From: Leptospira mtsangambouensis
GTDB taxonomy: Bacteria > Spirochaetota > Leptospiria > Leptospirales > Leptospiraceae
Length of the DNA stretch: 64,000 nt
Assembly: GCF_004770475.1 (NCBI RefSeq)
Contig: NZ_RQHK01000002.1
Span: 1,032,001 to 1,096,000 of the forward strand
Reading direction: 5' to 3'
Made by a program: the position numbers and the translations under genes. Below the pieces are notes generated by a model. That model had not been told where the DNA came from. It did not search any database and saw nothing but the letters and a program-made list of their open reading frames with translations. Below, piece by piece: positions 1-9,352 of this stretch. The number at the start of each line of letters is the position of its first letter. Positions within the stretch are counted from its first letter, which is position 1.

Positions 1-681
1 ATCAATACCAATGATACCTTGCCCAGCTAAATATGATTTGGCGGCTGCTACATAAGCATTTCCTGGACCAACAATGAATTCTGATTTTGGAATGGATTCT
101 GTTCCGTAAGCTCCAGCAGCAATTCCCTGCGCTCCACCAACTGTAACAATCCGATTTACTTCCAAAATTTGGCATAACCAAACAAGAATATCCGGAAGTC
201 CCTCTTTTTGTGGCGGAGTGATTAGTTGGATATTTTTGACTCCAGCAATTTTGGCAGGGATCACACCCATGAGGACACTAGAAGGATACAATGCCTTCCC
301 ACCAGGAGCATAAACAGAAAGAGAAGGAATGGGAGTGTATTTGACACCCAATCGGTTGCCATCAATGGTCCTCGACCAAGACTCTCTTCTTTGTGCCTCG
401 TGAAAGGCTTCGATATTTGATTTAGCCCGAAGGAAGGCTTCTTTCACATTTTGATTTAGATCTGTTTGTATGGAATGCGGATCAAGGCTAACCGAATGCA
501 ACTGAATCCCGTCAAATTTTTCTGTGTATTCGATAAGGGCTTTGTCTCCCCTCGTTCGGACGGCCTCTAAGATTGGAAGGATTTTTGCCGTAGCAGAACT
601 CAGATCTTCTTTCGCTCCCGAAAGGAAACGATCCAATTCTTTTTTAGAATTTCTGTCGGAACGTAAAATGGGAATCGGCAT
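1..681 (-). CDS. hisD: Histidinol dehydrogenase, N-terminal part (cut by window edge)
   Basis: Catalyses the last two oxidation steps of histidine synthesis, L-histidinol to L-histidine with NAD. Reading the minus strand from the ATG at 681 gives 227 codons that stay open to the left edge, about half of the usual ~430. The family signature GPGNAYVAAAK is present near the cut end, preceded by VGGAQGIAA. The start MPIPILRSDRN is the first in-frame ATG and no strong Shine-Dalgarno sequence precedes it. hisC lies 26 kb away, so the histidine genes are scattered. The identification is secure; the remainder lies outside the window. Confidence 0.95.
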   Translation of the reverse strand, partial: MPIPILRSDRNSKKELDRFLSGAKEDLSSATAKILPILEAVRTRGDKALIEYTEKFDGIQLHSVSLDPHSIQTDLNQNVKEAFLRAKSNIEAFHEAQRRESWSRTIDGNRLGVKYTPIPSLSVYAPGGKALYPSSVLMGVIPAKIAGVKNIQLITPPQKEGLPDILVWLCQILEVNRIVTVGGAQGIAAGAYGTESIPKSEFIVGPGNAYVAAAKSYLAGQGIIGID

Positions 682-724
682 AAAATCAGCATGAGGGGAA
701 GACCTTCCCTAAACAAGCTTTTTG

Positions 725-1906
725 TCAGAAACGGGAAGAGAATTCGATTTGGTACCTCGAGCTATATTCATAGGCAAATTTTGATTGGTTCCAACCCGCA
801 TCCGTACTGACGGAAGCTTGCACACGTTTGTTCGTTTCACCCAGAGGAAATCCAGGTTCATAGTTTGCAACATTCCGTTTGGCTGAAAAATAAGAATCTA
901 CAATATTATAGAGTAAAAAAACGCCTAAAATCCCAGCTCCGGCTTGGATTACACCTAACTCAGACTTGGCGGAGTTAAATTTTGCCTCTGCATTGGTTCG
1001 GTTGATTAACCATAAAACTTGCGTATCCTGTCTCTCCACAAGTAAAGCTCCCAATAGGACTGTAGATTGGTAATCGGATCTAGCACTTAAAAACCGATTA
1101 TAGGAATTGGCATAGAGAGCAACGGCAGACAGGGCAACAACAGGAAATACATAAAGTTTCCAATTGTTTCCATCAATGTATTTTTGGCCCCAACCTGGTA
1201 GAACGGTAGACCTCCAAAGTGTTGAAAAGTATGGAGTTTCGTAGTAGTCTTCAGGGATTTCTTTTTTTACGATTCGCTCTTGCCTTTGCGCAAAACGAGC
1301 TGCTTTTTCTTTTGAATCTGATAAAACAACTCTTTGTTTGGCGGTAAGCACTTTATTCCGTGGATTTTCTAAAACTAAATCATAAATTCCCGTATCAGTA
1401 TCAGCATCTACTGCGAAAGTTGCTTTGGCAACCGAATCCGATTCAATGACTACTTTTTTAGCAAGAATTCTTTTACCACCAGTCACCATGTAAACTTTCA
1501 TAGGACTGATAAAATCTTTTCCTTCTAACAAAAATACTTTTTCTTTTTCTTCCTTCGACACAGAGTATACGGAATCTTTTGTTAATGTCGGAACCTTAGA
1601 AACAACAACTTCAAATCTTACCCATTCCGAATAACTTCCTACTTTACCCAGTTTATTGATTACAGCCACTCTGTGTTCATAAATCCCAGAAGTATAGTTT
1701 ACCAAATCGTAACTTGTCCCATTCACTCTTTCTGAAAGAACAAGATAGCCACTGGAATTCTTAATTTCTAAAACATATCCTGTTGCACCTTCTACGTCTA
1801 ACCAACGCAATTGGTATTGAGTTCCCTCTTCATTACTTGATTGTGCGAAAAGAGAAGATAAAGAAACCAAAAGTAAAATGAAACATAACCGAAAGTTATT
1901 CCACAT
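725..1906 (-). CDS. DUF5683-like membrane protein with a fibronectin-like module
   Basis: A 393-residue exported or membrane protein of unknown role. It begins with a signal peptide (hydrophobic core to about residue 20, ending LFAQ). Residues about 30-105 look like a fibronectin-type-III-like module (YQLRWLDVEGATGYVLEI) of the same style as the repeats in the gene just upstream. Residues about 110-200 resemble a TIG/IPT-like beta domain. The C-terminal half has the motif LPGWGQKYIDGNNWK followed by two membrane segments, which is the hallmark arrangement of DUF5683-type proteins. Its start overlaps the end of the FecR gene by 11 bases, so the two are probably translationally coupled. Function is not known; by context it acts with the FecR protein and cyclase. 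Confidence 0.7.
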   Translation of the reverse strand: MWNNFRLCFILLLVSLSSLFAQSSNEEGTQYQLRWLDVEGATGYVLEIKNSSGYLVLSERVNGTSYDLVNYTSGIYEHRVAVINKLGKVGSYSEWVRFEVVVSKVPTLTKDSVYSVSKEEKEKVFLLEGKDFISPMKVYMVTGGKRILAKKVVIESDSVAKATFAVDADTDTGIYDLVLENPRNKVLTAKQRVVLSDSKEKAARFAQRQERIVKKEIPEDYYETPYFSTLWRSTVLPGWGQKYIDGNNWKLYVFPVVALSAVALYANSYNRFLSARSDYQSTVLLGALLVERQDTQVLWLINRTNAEAKFNSAKSELGVIQAGAGILGVFLLYNIVDSYFSAKRNVANYEPGFPLGETNKRVQASVSTDAGWNQSKFAYEYSSRYQIEFSSRF

Positions 1907-4022
1907 AAATCTTCCCTGGTGTTAGGATTTTTGGAACCTTTAGTTCTGGAACTGAAATAAAAAAGTCCTGTTTATTATAAGCAGATTCGCGTTCCGTTCC
2001 ATCTGCCTGTTTGTAGAGTGCCGCGACTTCCCAACGAAACCTTCCTACATTCAATTTTTGAATTTCATTGAATTGGAATCTTGTAGAGTTAATCCTTTCG
2101 TTCAATACTTGTTTTTCTCGAATCCCAGAAATATCGATCAATCGAATTCGATAACTAAAAACTTTCTCAACTGATTTCCATGTGAACAAAATAGAATTTC
2201 TAGAAAACAAATCGACAGTTTCATTTCGACTTGGACTCACCAAACTAGGAGGTTCCATATTGGAAATCATTTGAAAACTGCGAGGTGCGCTAGTATCCGA
2301 TGAATCCGATCCAACAGGTCGCACTCTCCAAAAAAATCTGCCAAAATCTTTGGATTTGAATTCAAAATAATTTCCAGAAACCGTTTCCTTTGTGATAAGA
2401 TGTTGGAAATCTGATCCTTTTGCTATTTCTATTTCGTAATTAGATTTTCCTGTTAACTTTTTCCACTTTAGAATGACAACAGAGCGTTCATCCACTTCCA
2501 CCTCAGCTCCGTTTGCTGGTGCTATTAATTCCATTTCTTCTTTGGCGATCACTGTAAAGGTATTGGACTTTGATTCCAAAGTAGCTCCATTCGAACCAAT
2601 TCCTTTCACTCTCCAAAAATAGGTTCCGACACCAAGACCACTTGGAAGTTTTAGAAAATTATTTTTGATAGTCTCCGTCTTAATTTTTGATGAAAAATTA
2701 GAATCAGAACTCAGTTCCCACTCATATTGAATGAAGTCTTTATCATCCTTCCAAGAAAAGAATAGTTGGGATTTTGTTTGTTCTTCTGCAAAACTTTTTC
2801 CTTTGTTTGGTTCTAAAAGCTCTGGAGGAGTCAAATTTGCTTTTTTTGTGACTTGAAAACTAATAACAGAGGAAACCTTCTCCGAAATCCCAGGGAGATT
2901 GGATTTTGCTTGGATCTTTGCAAAATAATTTCCTTCTTTTAGAGAATCAAAGGCTAAGGATTGATTTTGAGTTTGTTTTGAAACAGCGATATCTGAAAAA
3001 TTTGTATCTTTAGCAACAAGGACTGTATAAGAAGAATAAAGATCCAGAGGATTCCATACAAAACGAACCACAGGAACTTCCTGGGTATAAGAAAAAACTT
3101 CATTTGGTTTAGGACTTAAGATTTTTAATGAAGGATCACTTAAAATTCTAAACTGAAACACCTCTGTTGTTTGTTTGGATTTTGAATTTGGGTCTTCATA
3201 CGAAACTCTCCAATAATACGAACCTGAACTTAATTTTTTAGATAGGTTTGGTGAAGTTAACTTTTCTTTGACCAAAGATTTGGAAAAGTCGGGGAATAAT
3301 GAAATTTCAATCGTTGGATTTGTTTGTTTGAATTGATCCTGTTTCCAACCAGAAATCGCAAATAAAATCTTCTCTGAACCAGATTCGGAAAGAATATTTT
3401 TTCTATCCTCAGGCCCCACCAATCGATATACAGGTTTTCCTACTTTTACTCCAGATTCTGTAACATTTGCTACTTGGTCTTTGGCTATCGTTTCTTCTTT
3501 TCCGTTAGTAGTGAGTTTTGCTTCCCCTTGGTCTACTTTGATGTTTAATTCAGATTTTGTTTTATCGAGTTTTACATCCCCGCTTGCTACTTGTACGGTT
3601 TTATCACCAGCGGTAATGTTCATTTTCATATCACCAGAAACTGTTCCTTCACGGGCAGCTTCAAATGATCCATAAGCAAAATTAATATTAATATTCCGAT
3701 CTGAAATATCCAAAAGAATCATTGAATTTTCGGATATATTGATTTTTGTTCCATCATTTAAGGTGAGAACAGCGTCAGATAATCCTTCTGTACGAATTGT
3801 ATCTCTATTTTTTACTTCTGTTTTGGATTCAATTAAATCCCAAACAACTGCATCATTATACTTTCGTAGTACAGTTTTATTTTTGAAAGTAATCACTCCA
3901 ATCGTAGGGCTTGATGAGTCAATGAAACGATCGTTTAAATTTCGATAGAGAAAGTATGAGAATACAAGAATTAGTAAAACTAACGAAGTGACAACAAATC
4001 TTGTATCGTTCAACCATCTCAT
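1896..4022 (-). CDS. FecR-domain protein with five fibronectin-like repeats
   Basis: A 708-residue protein anchored by one N-terminal membrane segment (about residues 8-26), with the rest probably periplasmic. Residues about 60-190 match the FecR fold, seen as runs such as LTLNDGTKINISENS and a following region rich in short beta strands. Five repeats follow, each with an FxW or equivalent strand near its start and a [YF][FY]WRV-type strand near its end. Those end strands fall near residues 269, 366, 469, 564 and 663, a period of about 97-100. FecR domains normally relay or modulate surface signals, but no sigma factor or TonB receptor is nearby. It lies 5 bases after the adenylate cyclase gene and overlaps the next gene, so a three-gene operon is likely. 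Confidence 0.8.
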   Translation of the reverse strand: MRWLNDTRFVVTSLVLLILVFSYFLYRNLNDRFIDSSSPTIGVITFKNKTVLRKYNDAVVWDLIESKTEVKNRDTIRTEGLSDAVLTLNDGTKINISENSMILLDISDRNININFAYGSFEAAREGTVSGDMKMNITAGDKTVQVASGDVKLDKTKSELNIKVDQGEAKLTTNGKEETIAKDQVANVTESGVKVGKPVYRLVGPEDRKNILSESGSEKILFAISGWKQDQFKQTNPTIEISLFPDFSKSLVKEKLTSPNLSKKLSSGSYYWRVSYEDPNSKSKQTTEVFQFRILSDPSLKILSPKPNEVFSYTQEVPVVRFVWNPLDLYSSYTVLVAKDTNFSDIAVSKQTQNQSLAFDSLKEGNYFAKIQAKSNLPGISEKVSSVISFQVTKKANLTPPELLEPNKGKSFAEEQTKSQLFFSWKDDKDFIQYEWELSSDSNFSSKIKTETIKNNFLKLPSGLGVGTYFWRVKGIGSNGATLESKSNTFTVIAKEEMELIAPANGAEVEVDERSVVILKWKKLTGKSNYEIEIAKGSDFQHLITKETVSGNYFEFKSKDFGRFFWRVRPVGSDSSDTSAPRSFQMISNMEPPSLVSPSRNETVDLFSRNSILFTWKSVEKVFSYRIRLIDISGIREKQVLNERINSTRFQFNEIQKLNVGRFRWEVAALYKQADGTERESAYNKQDFFISVPELKVPKILTPGKIYVE

Positions 4023-4027
4023 AAAAC

Positions 4028-6784
4028 TTATTTATGTGTCCTTGTGAACACACCGTCCCAATCAAAATCAGGTGGGTTGATTTTATATTCTTCACAACGT
4101 TCAATGAGCATATGGCAGGATTTATCTTTTTGACCTTTTGCCTTTTCAGATTCCGTAAAATATTGAATCGCAGAAATCCAGTTTTTTTCTAAATAAGCTT
4201 TGAAACCGGCTTCATAAATCTGCGCAGCTTCTATCTGATTTGGTGAAACCAAAGATTTATAACCTACTAGTTCATGAATTTTGACAGGTTCATTTTTTCC
4301 TTTTACCCGAACCAAATCCATATAACGAGTCACCATTTCCTCTTGGATGGCCGCTTGGATCGGATCGGTAATCAGAATGTTGACTCCATAATCCTTACCT
4401 GCCGCTTCCAACCTGGCAGCAAGGTTGACTGTATCACCCATCATCGTGTAAGAAGCTAAGGCATCTGTACCCATAAAACCAACCTTAGCTGGTCCAGAGT
4501 TCAATCCAATTCGTGCATCCATCACTTGAGCTTCTTTGGAATAAAGATTGTTTTTTGTCCAATATTCCCTTAGTTCAGCAAGTTTCATCACCATATCGAC
4601 ACTAGCACGAGCCGCTTTTAGTTCATGGTCGATTACAGGAACGGGAGCATTAAAAATTCCAACAATAGCATCCCCAATGTACTTATCTAAAACTCCTTCA
4701 TGTTTCTTCAGAAGAAGGGTCATGGCGGATAAATATTCATTCAGTAAAGCTGCAAGATCCGCGGATTTTAATTGTTCTGAGATTGTTGAAAAACTTGCAA
4801 CATCAGAAAAAAATGCAGTGATATGAGTTTCTGATCCTCGTTTCAAAGCCGCAAGGTCTACCATGGCTTCTTGGACCACAACTGGATCAATCATACTTCC
4901 CAGAATGTTTTTTACCTTCTCTCTTTCTTCCAAACCTTGTCCCATATCGATGAAGTATTTGGTAAGAAGTCCAACCTCATCCTGAGTCGTTGGTTTGATT
5001 CCAATTTTAAAATTACCTTTTGCAATTTCTAAAGTGGCAGAAAGAAGTTGTAATACTGGTTTTGTAATTGTTTTAGAAAAGAAAAATACAAAGATCAGTG
5101 CTGCACAGAGTCCAATTCCTGCAATATATAGATTTGTTTTTTGGCTTTTATAAACGTCAGCAAATGCTTTTTCTTCTGAAACAATCGTAATCACTCCAGC
5201 ATCTGCAAATCCAATCTTTTGAAAGGAACCTAAATAAGAACCACCTAATTCCTCATCGATATAACTCATTTGTCCCGTATTGGGTGCACTCGTTAACATC
5301 GATTTTACGATTGGCATAGAAGCAAGGTCAGTGGCCGCAAGAATTAAGTCTTCTTTGGGATGAGCAAGGGCAGTCCCATTCCCGTTTACCATGAAGGTAG
5401 TTTCGATTCCCTTTTTGGAGAATGCACCAATGATTTTGTTTAATTTAACAATCATCACAAGAGCGTTGTCCAATTCCCCATTTTCAGAAGTAGGAATGGC
5501 AATGGCGAATGATGGTTCTTGAAATCCAGGACTTGAGTTTAAAAGTACGGCTTGTCCATTAAAGGCCTCAGCCAATGCATCTCGATTGCGATTTACAACA
5601 TTATGAAAATCTTCTTCTGTAACAGAACTTTTTTTAAGTTCCTCTTCATTAAATACCTCTCGTTTCATAATGAGAGTATTTTCTTTTCTTTCAAAAATTC
5701 CTAAATAAATGAATTCTTTATCATTTTGAAAAAAAGTTTTGATTAGAAGTTTTCTTTCAGCTTCCGGAAGGCCTTGGGTTGTAAGGGTAATTGCAATTTG
5801 ACGACCTTTTTCCACTACTCCTAGAATATCAGATTTAACTTTTGAACCAATGATTTCCGCAATACGAATATTATTGTCTCGCAACTGAAGTTCAATGGAT
5901 CTTTTAAAATAGAAAGAAGCAAAAAAGATAATAACTCCCACAGACAATGCAAAAAGAAAACTAATGACACCCATCATTTTTAACTGAAGTGAAAACTTAG
6001 TATTTGAGGATCCATCTAATGTATGTAATTCGGGAGACTCTGTAGTTTTAGATTCTGTCGATTCCGCTTTTGATAAAATTTCCACTGGAACCGGTTCTTT
6101 TGTCACAACCTCTTCGGCAAAAGAAGATTCAATTAAATCATAAGGATGATTTGGTGACTCATCTTCAAAAGAAGTAACTTCAGTTGGATTTACAAAAGAA
6201 AGTTCAGAATCCGTTTCTGGATAAGAACCATTTAGGTTCCCCGCAGAAACCAAAACCTCTTCTTTGATTTTTTTTCGTCCCGACTTTCCTACAAACTCCA
6301 GAGGAGGATAACTGAAATGATTTTTTTTGGAATTTGTTTCTTTTGTAACCTGTGATTCTGAAACAGAACTTGTTTTTCCGGTAAGACCAAATTTATGGGA
6401 TATACGATCAGGAGAAATTTTATCATCCCAAAGGTATTCTAATCTTGCAAAAACAGATCGTGCTTCTAATTCCATCCGTTTAGGGATCAGAACATAAATT
6501 GTTTTTTCTTCGCCTAACCTTGATAACTCTGTAGCTAGGTATTTATTTGTTGGGATATTATGAATGGATACAAAGGGAAACTCAATGCGATTGGTATCAG
6601 TTGGAATACCCCAAAGCGGAGGTCCAAATCGGAATTCCAATTCCCCGGCACGCCGAGTTTGAAAGAATATAGTAATCCCCTCATTCCAATCCCAGGTTTC
6701 TAGGCTTCCAGGGGATTCGTCCCAGAAAAGAAAAGCGAGTTTGGACGTTCGGAGGAACGGAATTTCAGCGGAAATTTCTATCAT
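4028..6784 (-). CDS. Membrane class III adenylate cyclase with HAMP domain
   Basis: A 918-residue transmembrane cyclase, expected to make cyclic AMP from ATP. Residues 1 to about 265 form a long, low-complexity-rich cytoplasmic extension I do not recognise. Membrane segments at about 269-291 and 553-573 enclose an extracytoplasmic sensor region of Cache-like size, followed by HAMP (about 574-626) and the catalytic domain (about 650-830). Metal ligands D661 (FSDVASFS) and D705 (YIGDAIVGIF) and the transition-state pair N787/R791 (VNLAARLE) are present. The base-specifying residues are K701 and T780, the pairing expected for ATP rather than GTP. It heads the operon with FecR and DUF5683-like genes. 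The product should be active from sequence; the ligand sensed is unknown. Confidence 0.9.
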   Translation of the reverse strand: MIEISAEIPFLRTSKLAFLFWDESPGSLETWDWNEGITIFFQTRRAGELEFRFGPPLWGIPTDTNRIEFPFVSIHNIPTNKYLATELSRLGEEKTIYVLIPKRMELEARSVFARLEYLWDDKISPDRISHKFGLTGKTSSVSESQVTKETNSKKNHFSYPPLEFVGKSGRKKIKEEVLVSAGNLNGSYPETDSELSFVNPTEVTSFEDESPNHPYDLIESSFAEEVVTKEPVPVEILSKAESTESKTTESPELHTLDGSSNTKFSLQLKMMGVISFLFALSVGVIIFFASFYFKRSIELQLRDNNIRIAEIIGSKVKSDILGVVEKGRQIAITLTTQGLPEAERKLLIKTFFQNDKEFIYLGIFERKENTLIMKREVFNEEELKKSSVTEEDFHNVVNRNRDALAEAFNGQAVLLNSSPGFQEPSFAIAIPTSENGELDNALVMIVKLNKIIGAFSKKGIETTFMVNGNGTALAHPKEDLILAATDLASMPIVKSMLTSAPNTGQMSYIDEELGGSYLGSFQKIGFADAGVITIVSEEKAFADVYKSQKTNLYIAGIGLCAALIFVFFFSKTITKPVLQLLSATLEIAKGNFKIGIKPTTQDEVGLLTKYFIDMGQGLEEREKVKNILGSMIDPVVVQEAMVDLAALKRGSETHITAFFSDVASFSTISEQLKSADLAALLNEYLSAMTLLLKKHEGVLDKYIGDAIVGIFNAPVPVIDHELKAARASVDMVMKLAELREYWTKNNLYSKEAQVMDARIGLNSGPAKVGFMGTDALASYTMMGDTVNLAARLEAAGKDYGVNILITDPIQAAIQEEMVTRYMDLVRVKGKNEPVKIHELVGYKSLVSPNQIEAAQIYEAGFKAYLEKNWISAIQYFTESEKAKGQKDKSCHMLIERCEEYKINPPDFDWDGVFTRTHK

Positions 6785-6834
6785 GCCATTTTTAGTATCG
6801 ACTTATTCGGCCATACAATCGATCTCAATTCTAG

Positions 6835-7605
6835 ATGAAAATCATCACGTTAAATTGCAACGGAATTCGCTCCAGTTTGAGCAAAGGTTTACTAGATTTT
6901 ATACGTCAGGAAAATCCTGACATTATTTGTTTCCAAGAAACAAAGGCTCCTGTATCAGAAATTGACCGAATGGAGTTTCGAAGTCTGGGTTATGAAGTCC
7001 ATACCTGCATTGCAGAAAAACCAGGATACAGCGGAACTGCTGTTCTTACCAAACTCAAACCAAAATCCGTGGTTGTCGGATTTGGTGATGGAATCTATCG
7101 AAGTGAAGGAAGGTCACTATTTCTAGAGTTTCCAGATTTTTTTCTCTGGAATCTGTATTTTCCCTCGGGCACAAGTGGAGAAGAGAGACAAAAGGTAAAG
7201 TATACTTTCCTAGATTCCTTTTTTGACCTAGCAAAACCCTATACAAAAAAGAAAAAACCTTTGGTTGTTTGTGGGGATGTCAATATTGCACATACGGAAT
7301 TGGATATCCACAATGCCAAGGGCAACCAGAAGAGTTCTGGATTCCTTCCCGAAGAAAGAGCCTGGGTTTCCAAGTTTTTAGATTCTGGATTTTTAGATTG
7401 TTTTCGAGTTTTACAGCCGGAGATCCGAGACGAATACTCGTGGTGGACATATCGGTTCCAAGCAAGAAAGAACAATAAGGGTTGGAGGATTGATTATTTT
7501 TTTATCACAAAATCCTCTTCATACAAATTGGAATCAGTTTCAATTGCCAAAGAACCGGTTCTCTCCGACCATGCACCAGTCGTTATGAAAATCCAATTCA
7601 CTTGA
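6835..7605 (+). CDS. xth: Exodeoxyribonuclease III
   Basis: A 256-residue AP endonuclease/3'-5' exonuclease of the exonuclease III family, which cuts at abasic sites in base-excision repair. Recognisable motifs run in the usual order: LNCNGIRSS at the N-terminus, ICFQETKA with the metal-binding Glu, CGDVNIAHTELD, RIDYFF and the terminal LSDHAPVV with the catalytic Asp-His. Length is normal for the family. It is divergent from the cyclase gene with only 50 bases between the starts. No clear Shine-Dalgarno sequence precedes the ATG, so the message may have a very short leader. Confident call. Confidence 0.95.
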   Translation: MKIITLNCNGIRSSLSKGLLDFIRQENPDIICFQETKAPVSEIDRMEFRSLGYEVHTCIAEKPGYSGTAVLTKLKPKSVVVGFGDGIYRSEGRSLFLEFPDFFLWNLYFPSGTSGEERQKVKYTFLDSFFDLAKPYTKKKKPLVVCGDVNIAHTELDIHNAKGNQKSSGFLPEERAWVSKFLDSGFLDCFRVLQPEIRDEYSWWTYRFQARKNNKGWRIDYFFITKSSSYKLESVSIAKEPVLSDHAPVVMKIQFT

Positions 7606-7635
7606 CAAAGTAGTTTTTTAGGAGATAGTTCTGGG

Positions 7636-8607
7636 ATGAAATTGGCCATCCCTATTCTTATCTCTCTTTTCACTCTCCAATGTTCTGTTCTCGGTGTGAT
7701 TCAGGATAAAATTCCTTTGCCTGAATTTGAATTCGATTCCTTATCTATCAAAAATATCACACTCACAGATATCACACTTTCTGTTGTCACTTCCGTTGAA
7801 AATCCTTACCCAGTTTCCCTTCCCAGTTCCTTACTGGATATGGATATCAAAATAGAAGGTTTAAAACTTTCTCAAATCAAAACAGATTTAGGAGCCATTG
7901 AAGGAAAAAAAACAAAACAACTTCCCCTGGAAGTAAAACTTAAATATACAGATCTATTGAATTTATACAAAAAATTTCCAAACAAACCAATGTTAGAAGT
8001 AAGTGCAGAAGGAAATATGAAAGTTCCTATCCCAAAACAATGGCAACTTCTTGGAAAAGATTCCCTTAGTTTTCCTTTTGTCAAAAAAAGAGAAATCCCC
8101 GCCATCCTTCCCAATGTTGAAATTAAAAACTTTAAAATCCTTATGCCCACAGAAGCAGAGATTTTGAGTGCATCAAATACGGATGTTTTGGCAGACACTG
8201 CTACCGGATTTTTGAAAGGGCTTCTGGGAGGATCAAAACAACCCGCAACTTCAGCAACCAAAGCAGGTTTATCCAATTTAAAATTAGACCTAAATACAGA
8301 ATTTGATTTTATATTTTCTAATGAGGCAGCTTCCAATTTAAATCTGACAGGACTTAATTATGATTTAAATCTTGCTGGTGAAAACTTTTTAAACGGAACT
8401 CCAAAAGAAATTGTAAATTCTGGAAAAACTTCTACTGTTAAAATCGCCACAAAGTTTCCCATAACATCGATTAGTTCTTCGTTATATGAAACCATTCAAA
8501 ACAAATCGGCTCAATTTGACTTAAAAGGGGATTCTGGACTAAAGGTTCCTTCTGTATCTGAACCAATTCCCTTCCAATACGAAAAACAAGGGAATTTTAA
8601 GTGGTAA
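7636..8607 (+). CDS. LEA type 2 family lipoprotein
   Basis: A 323-residue lipoprotein. The signal sequence ends in a spirochaete-like lipobox (FTLQC, Cys16). Two water-stress/LEA-type-2 beta domains are visible: one from about residue 30 (ITLSVVTSVENPYPVSLP) and a second in the C-terminal half (LNLTGLNYDLNLAGENFL), each with the alternating beta pattern and Asn-Pro-hydrophobic element typical of the family. Such proteins sit in the envelope and are linked to stress tolerance, though no molecular role is established. It follows xth by 30 bases on the same strand and ends at a strong bidirectional hairpin terminator. Confidence 0.8.
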   Translation: MKLAIPILISLFTLQCSVLGVIQDKIPLPEFEFDSLSIKNITLTDITLSVVTSVENPYPVSLPSSLLDMDIKIEGLKLSQIKTDLGAIEGKKTKQLPLEVKLKYTDLLNLYKKFPNKPMLEVSAEGNMKVPIPKQWQLLGKDSLSFPFVKKREIPAILPNVEIKNFKILMPTEAEILSASNTDVLADTATGFLKGLLGGSKQPATSATKAGLSNLKLDLNTEFDFIFSNEAASNLNLTGLNYDLNLAGENFLNGTPKEIVNSGKTSTVKIATKFPITSISSSLYETIQNKSAQFDLKGDSGLKVPSVSEPIPFQYEKQGNFKW

Positions 8608-8626
8608 GTATATAAACGATTGGTCT

Positions 8627-8663
8627 AAAAAGTAAACCGAAACGGATTGTCGGTTTACTTTTT
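8627..8663. terminator. Bidirectional rho-independent terminator between convergent lipoprotein genes
   Basis: A 13-base-pair stem, AAAAAGTAAACCG paired with CGGTTTACTTTTT, encloses an 11-base loop. The plus strand continues into TTTTTCTTTT and the minus strand into five T residues, so it can end transcripts from both sides. The right arm includes the stop codon of the minus-strand lipoprotein gene. Confidence 0.85.
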
Positions 8664-9290
8664 CTTTTGTAACATCTGTTTGATTTCGTCTCTGGTTTTT
8701 CCAGGATACAGACGAATCTGATAACTAATCAAAAACTTAGTGATGATGGGTGTTCCATCTTTAGAGGCATGTTCATAATTAAAACGTGAAGCATCATTTT
8801 GAATGATCTTTGCTACGTCATTGATTCTTGGAACCCGACGGTCAAAAGCAATGGATTCTAATTTGCCAGTGACTGTATTGAGGCCAATGGTGATCATTCC
8901 ATCATCCACAAAACTTAAGAGGTCAAACTTCCTCATTTCTTCTTTGGAAAGTTCATCCCCACCGGCATCCGGTTTTCTGCGAATTTTATCGGTATGACGA
9001 ATTTGGCGTACCATATAGGAATCAGAAGCAATATAGACCCGAAAGAGTTCTGTGGGAAGATCGCTCTTTTTTTGGAAAAAAGGAATTTCTCCTGAATGGT
9101 TTTGAACCTCTTCTCCTTTTTCGTTTAGGATGATTTCACCTTCGCCACCAGGAGGTGGGAGTACATCCTTTGTTTGGTGCACTTCCTGACTGGTTTCAGT
9201 GTGAACATTTGTATTGGTTTGCGGAGTGGATTGGCAACCGAGGATCAAAGAAAGTGAAACAACCGGTAAAAACAAAGGCAAGAATTTCAT
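8655..9290 (-). CDS. Hypothetical lipoprotein
   Basis: A 211-residue predicted lipoprotein with signal sequence and lipobox LILGC (Cys19). A Thr/Asn/Gln-rich linker (about 20-45) and a short PPPGGEGE segment precede a folded region of about 150 residues with mixed charge and no family I recognise. The C-terminus is basic (QMLQKKK). It lies 62 bases downstream of mgtE on the same strand and may be cotranscribed with it. Its stop codon is inside the terminator stem shared with the converging LEA lipoprotein gene. Confidence 0.7.
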   Translation of the reverse strand: MKFLPLFLPVVSLSLILGCQSTPQTNTNVHTETSQEVHQTKDVLPPPGGEGEIILNEKGEEVQNHSGEIPFFQKKSDLPTELFRVYIASDSYMVRQIRHTDKIRRKPDAGGDELSKEEMRKFDLLSFVDDGMITIGLNTVTGKLESIAFDRRVPRINDVAKIIQNDASRFNYEHASKDGTPIITKFLISYQIRLYPGKTRDEIKQMLQKKK

Positions 9291-9352
9291 TTTGTCATCA
9301 GTATTTGGCCCTTTCCTTCACTGGCAAGAATTTAAAATCCAAGGGACAATTC

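Noticed and set aside
7872..8336. A 154-codon minus-strand frame within the LEA lipoprotein gene
   Set aside because: It lies opposite a clear lipoprotein gene with domain structure and has no recognisable features.
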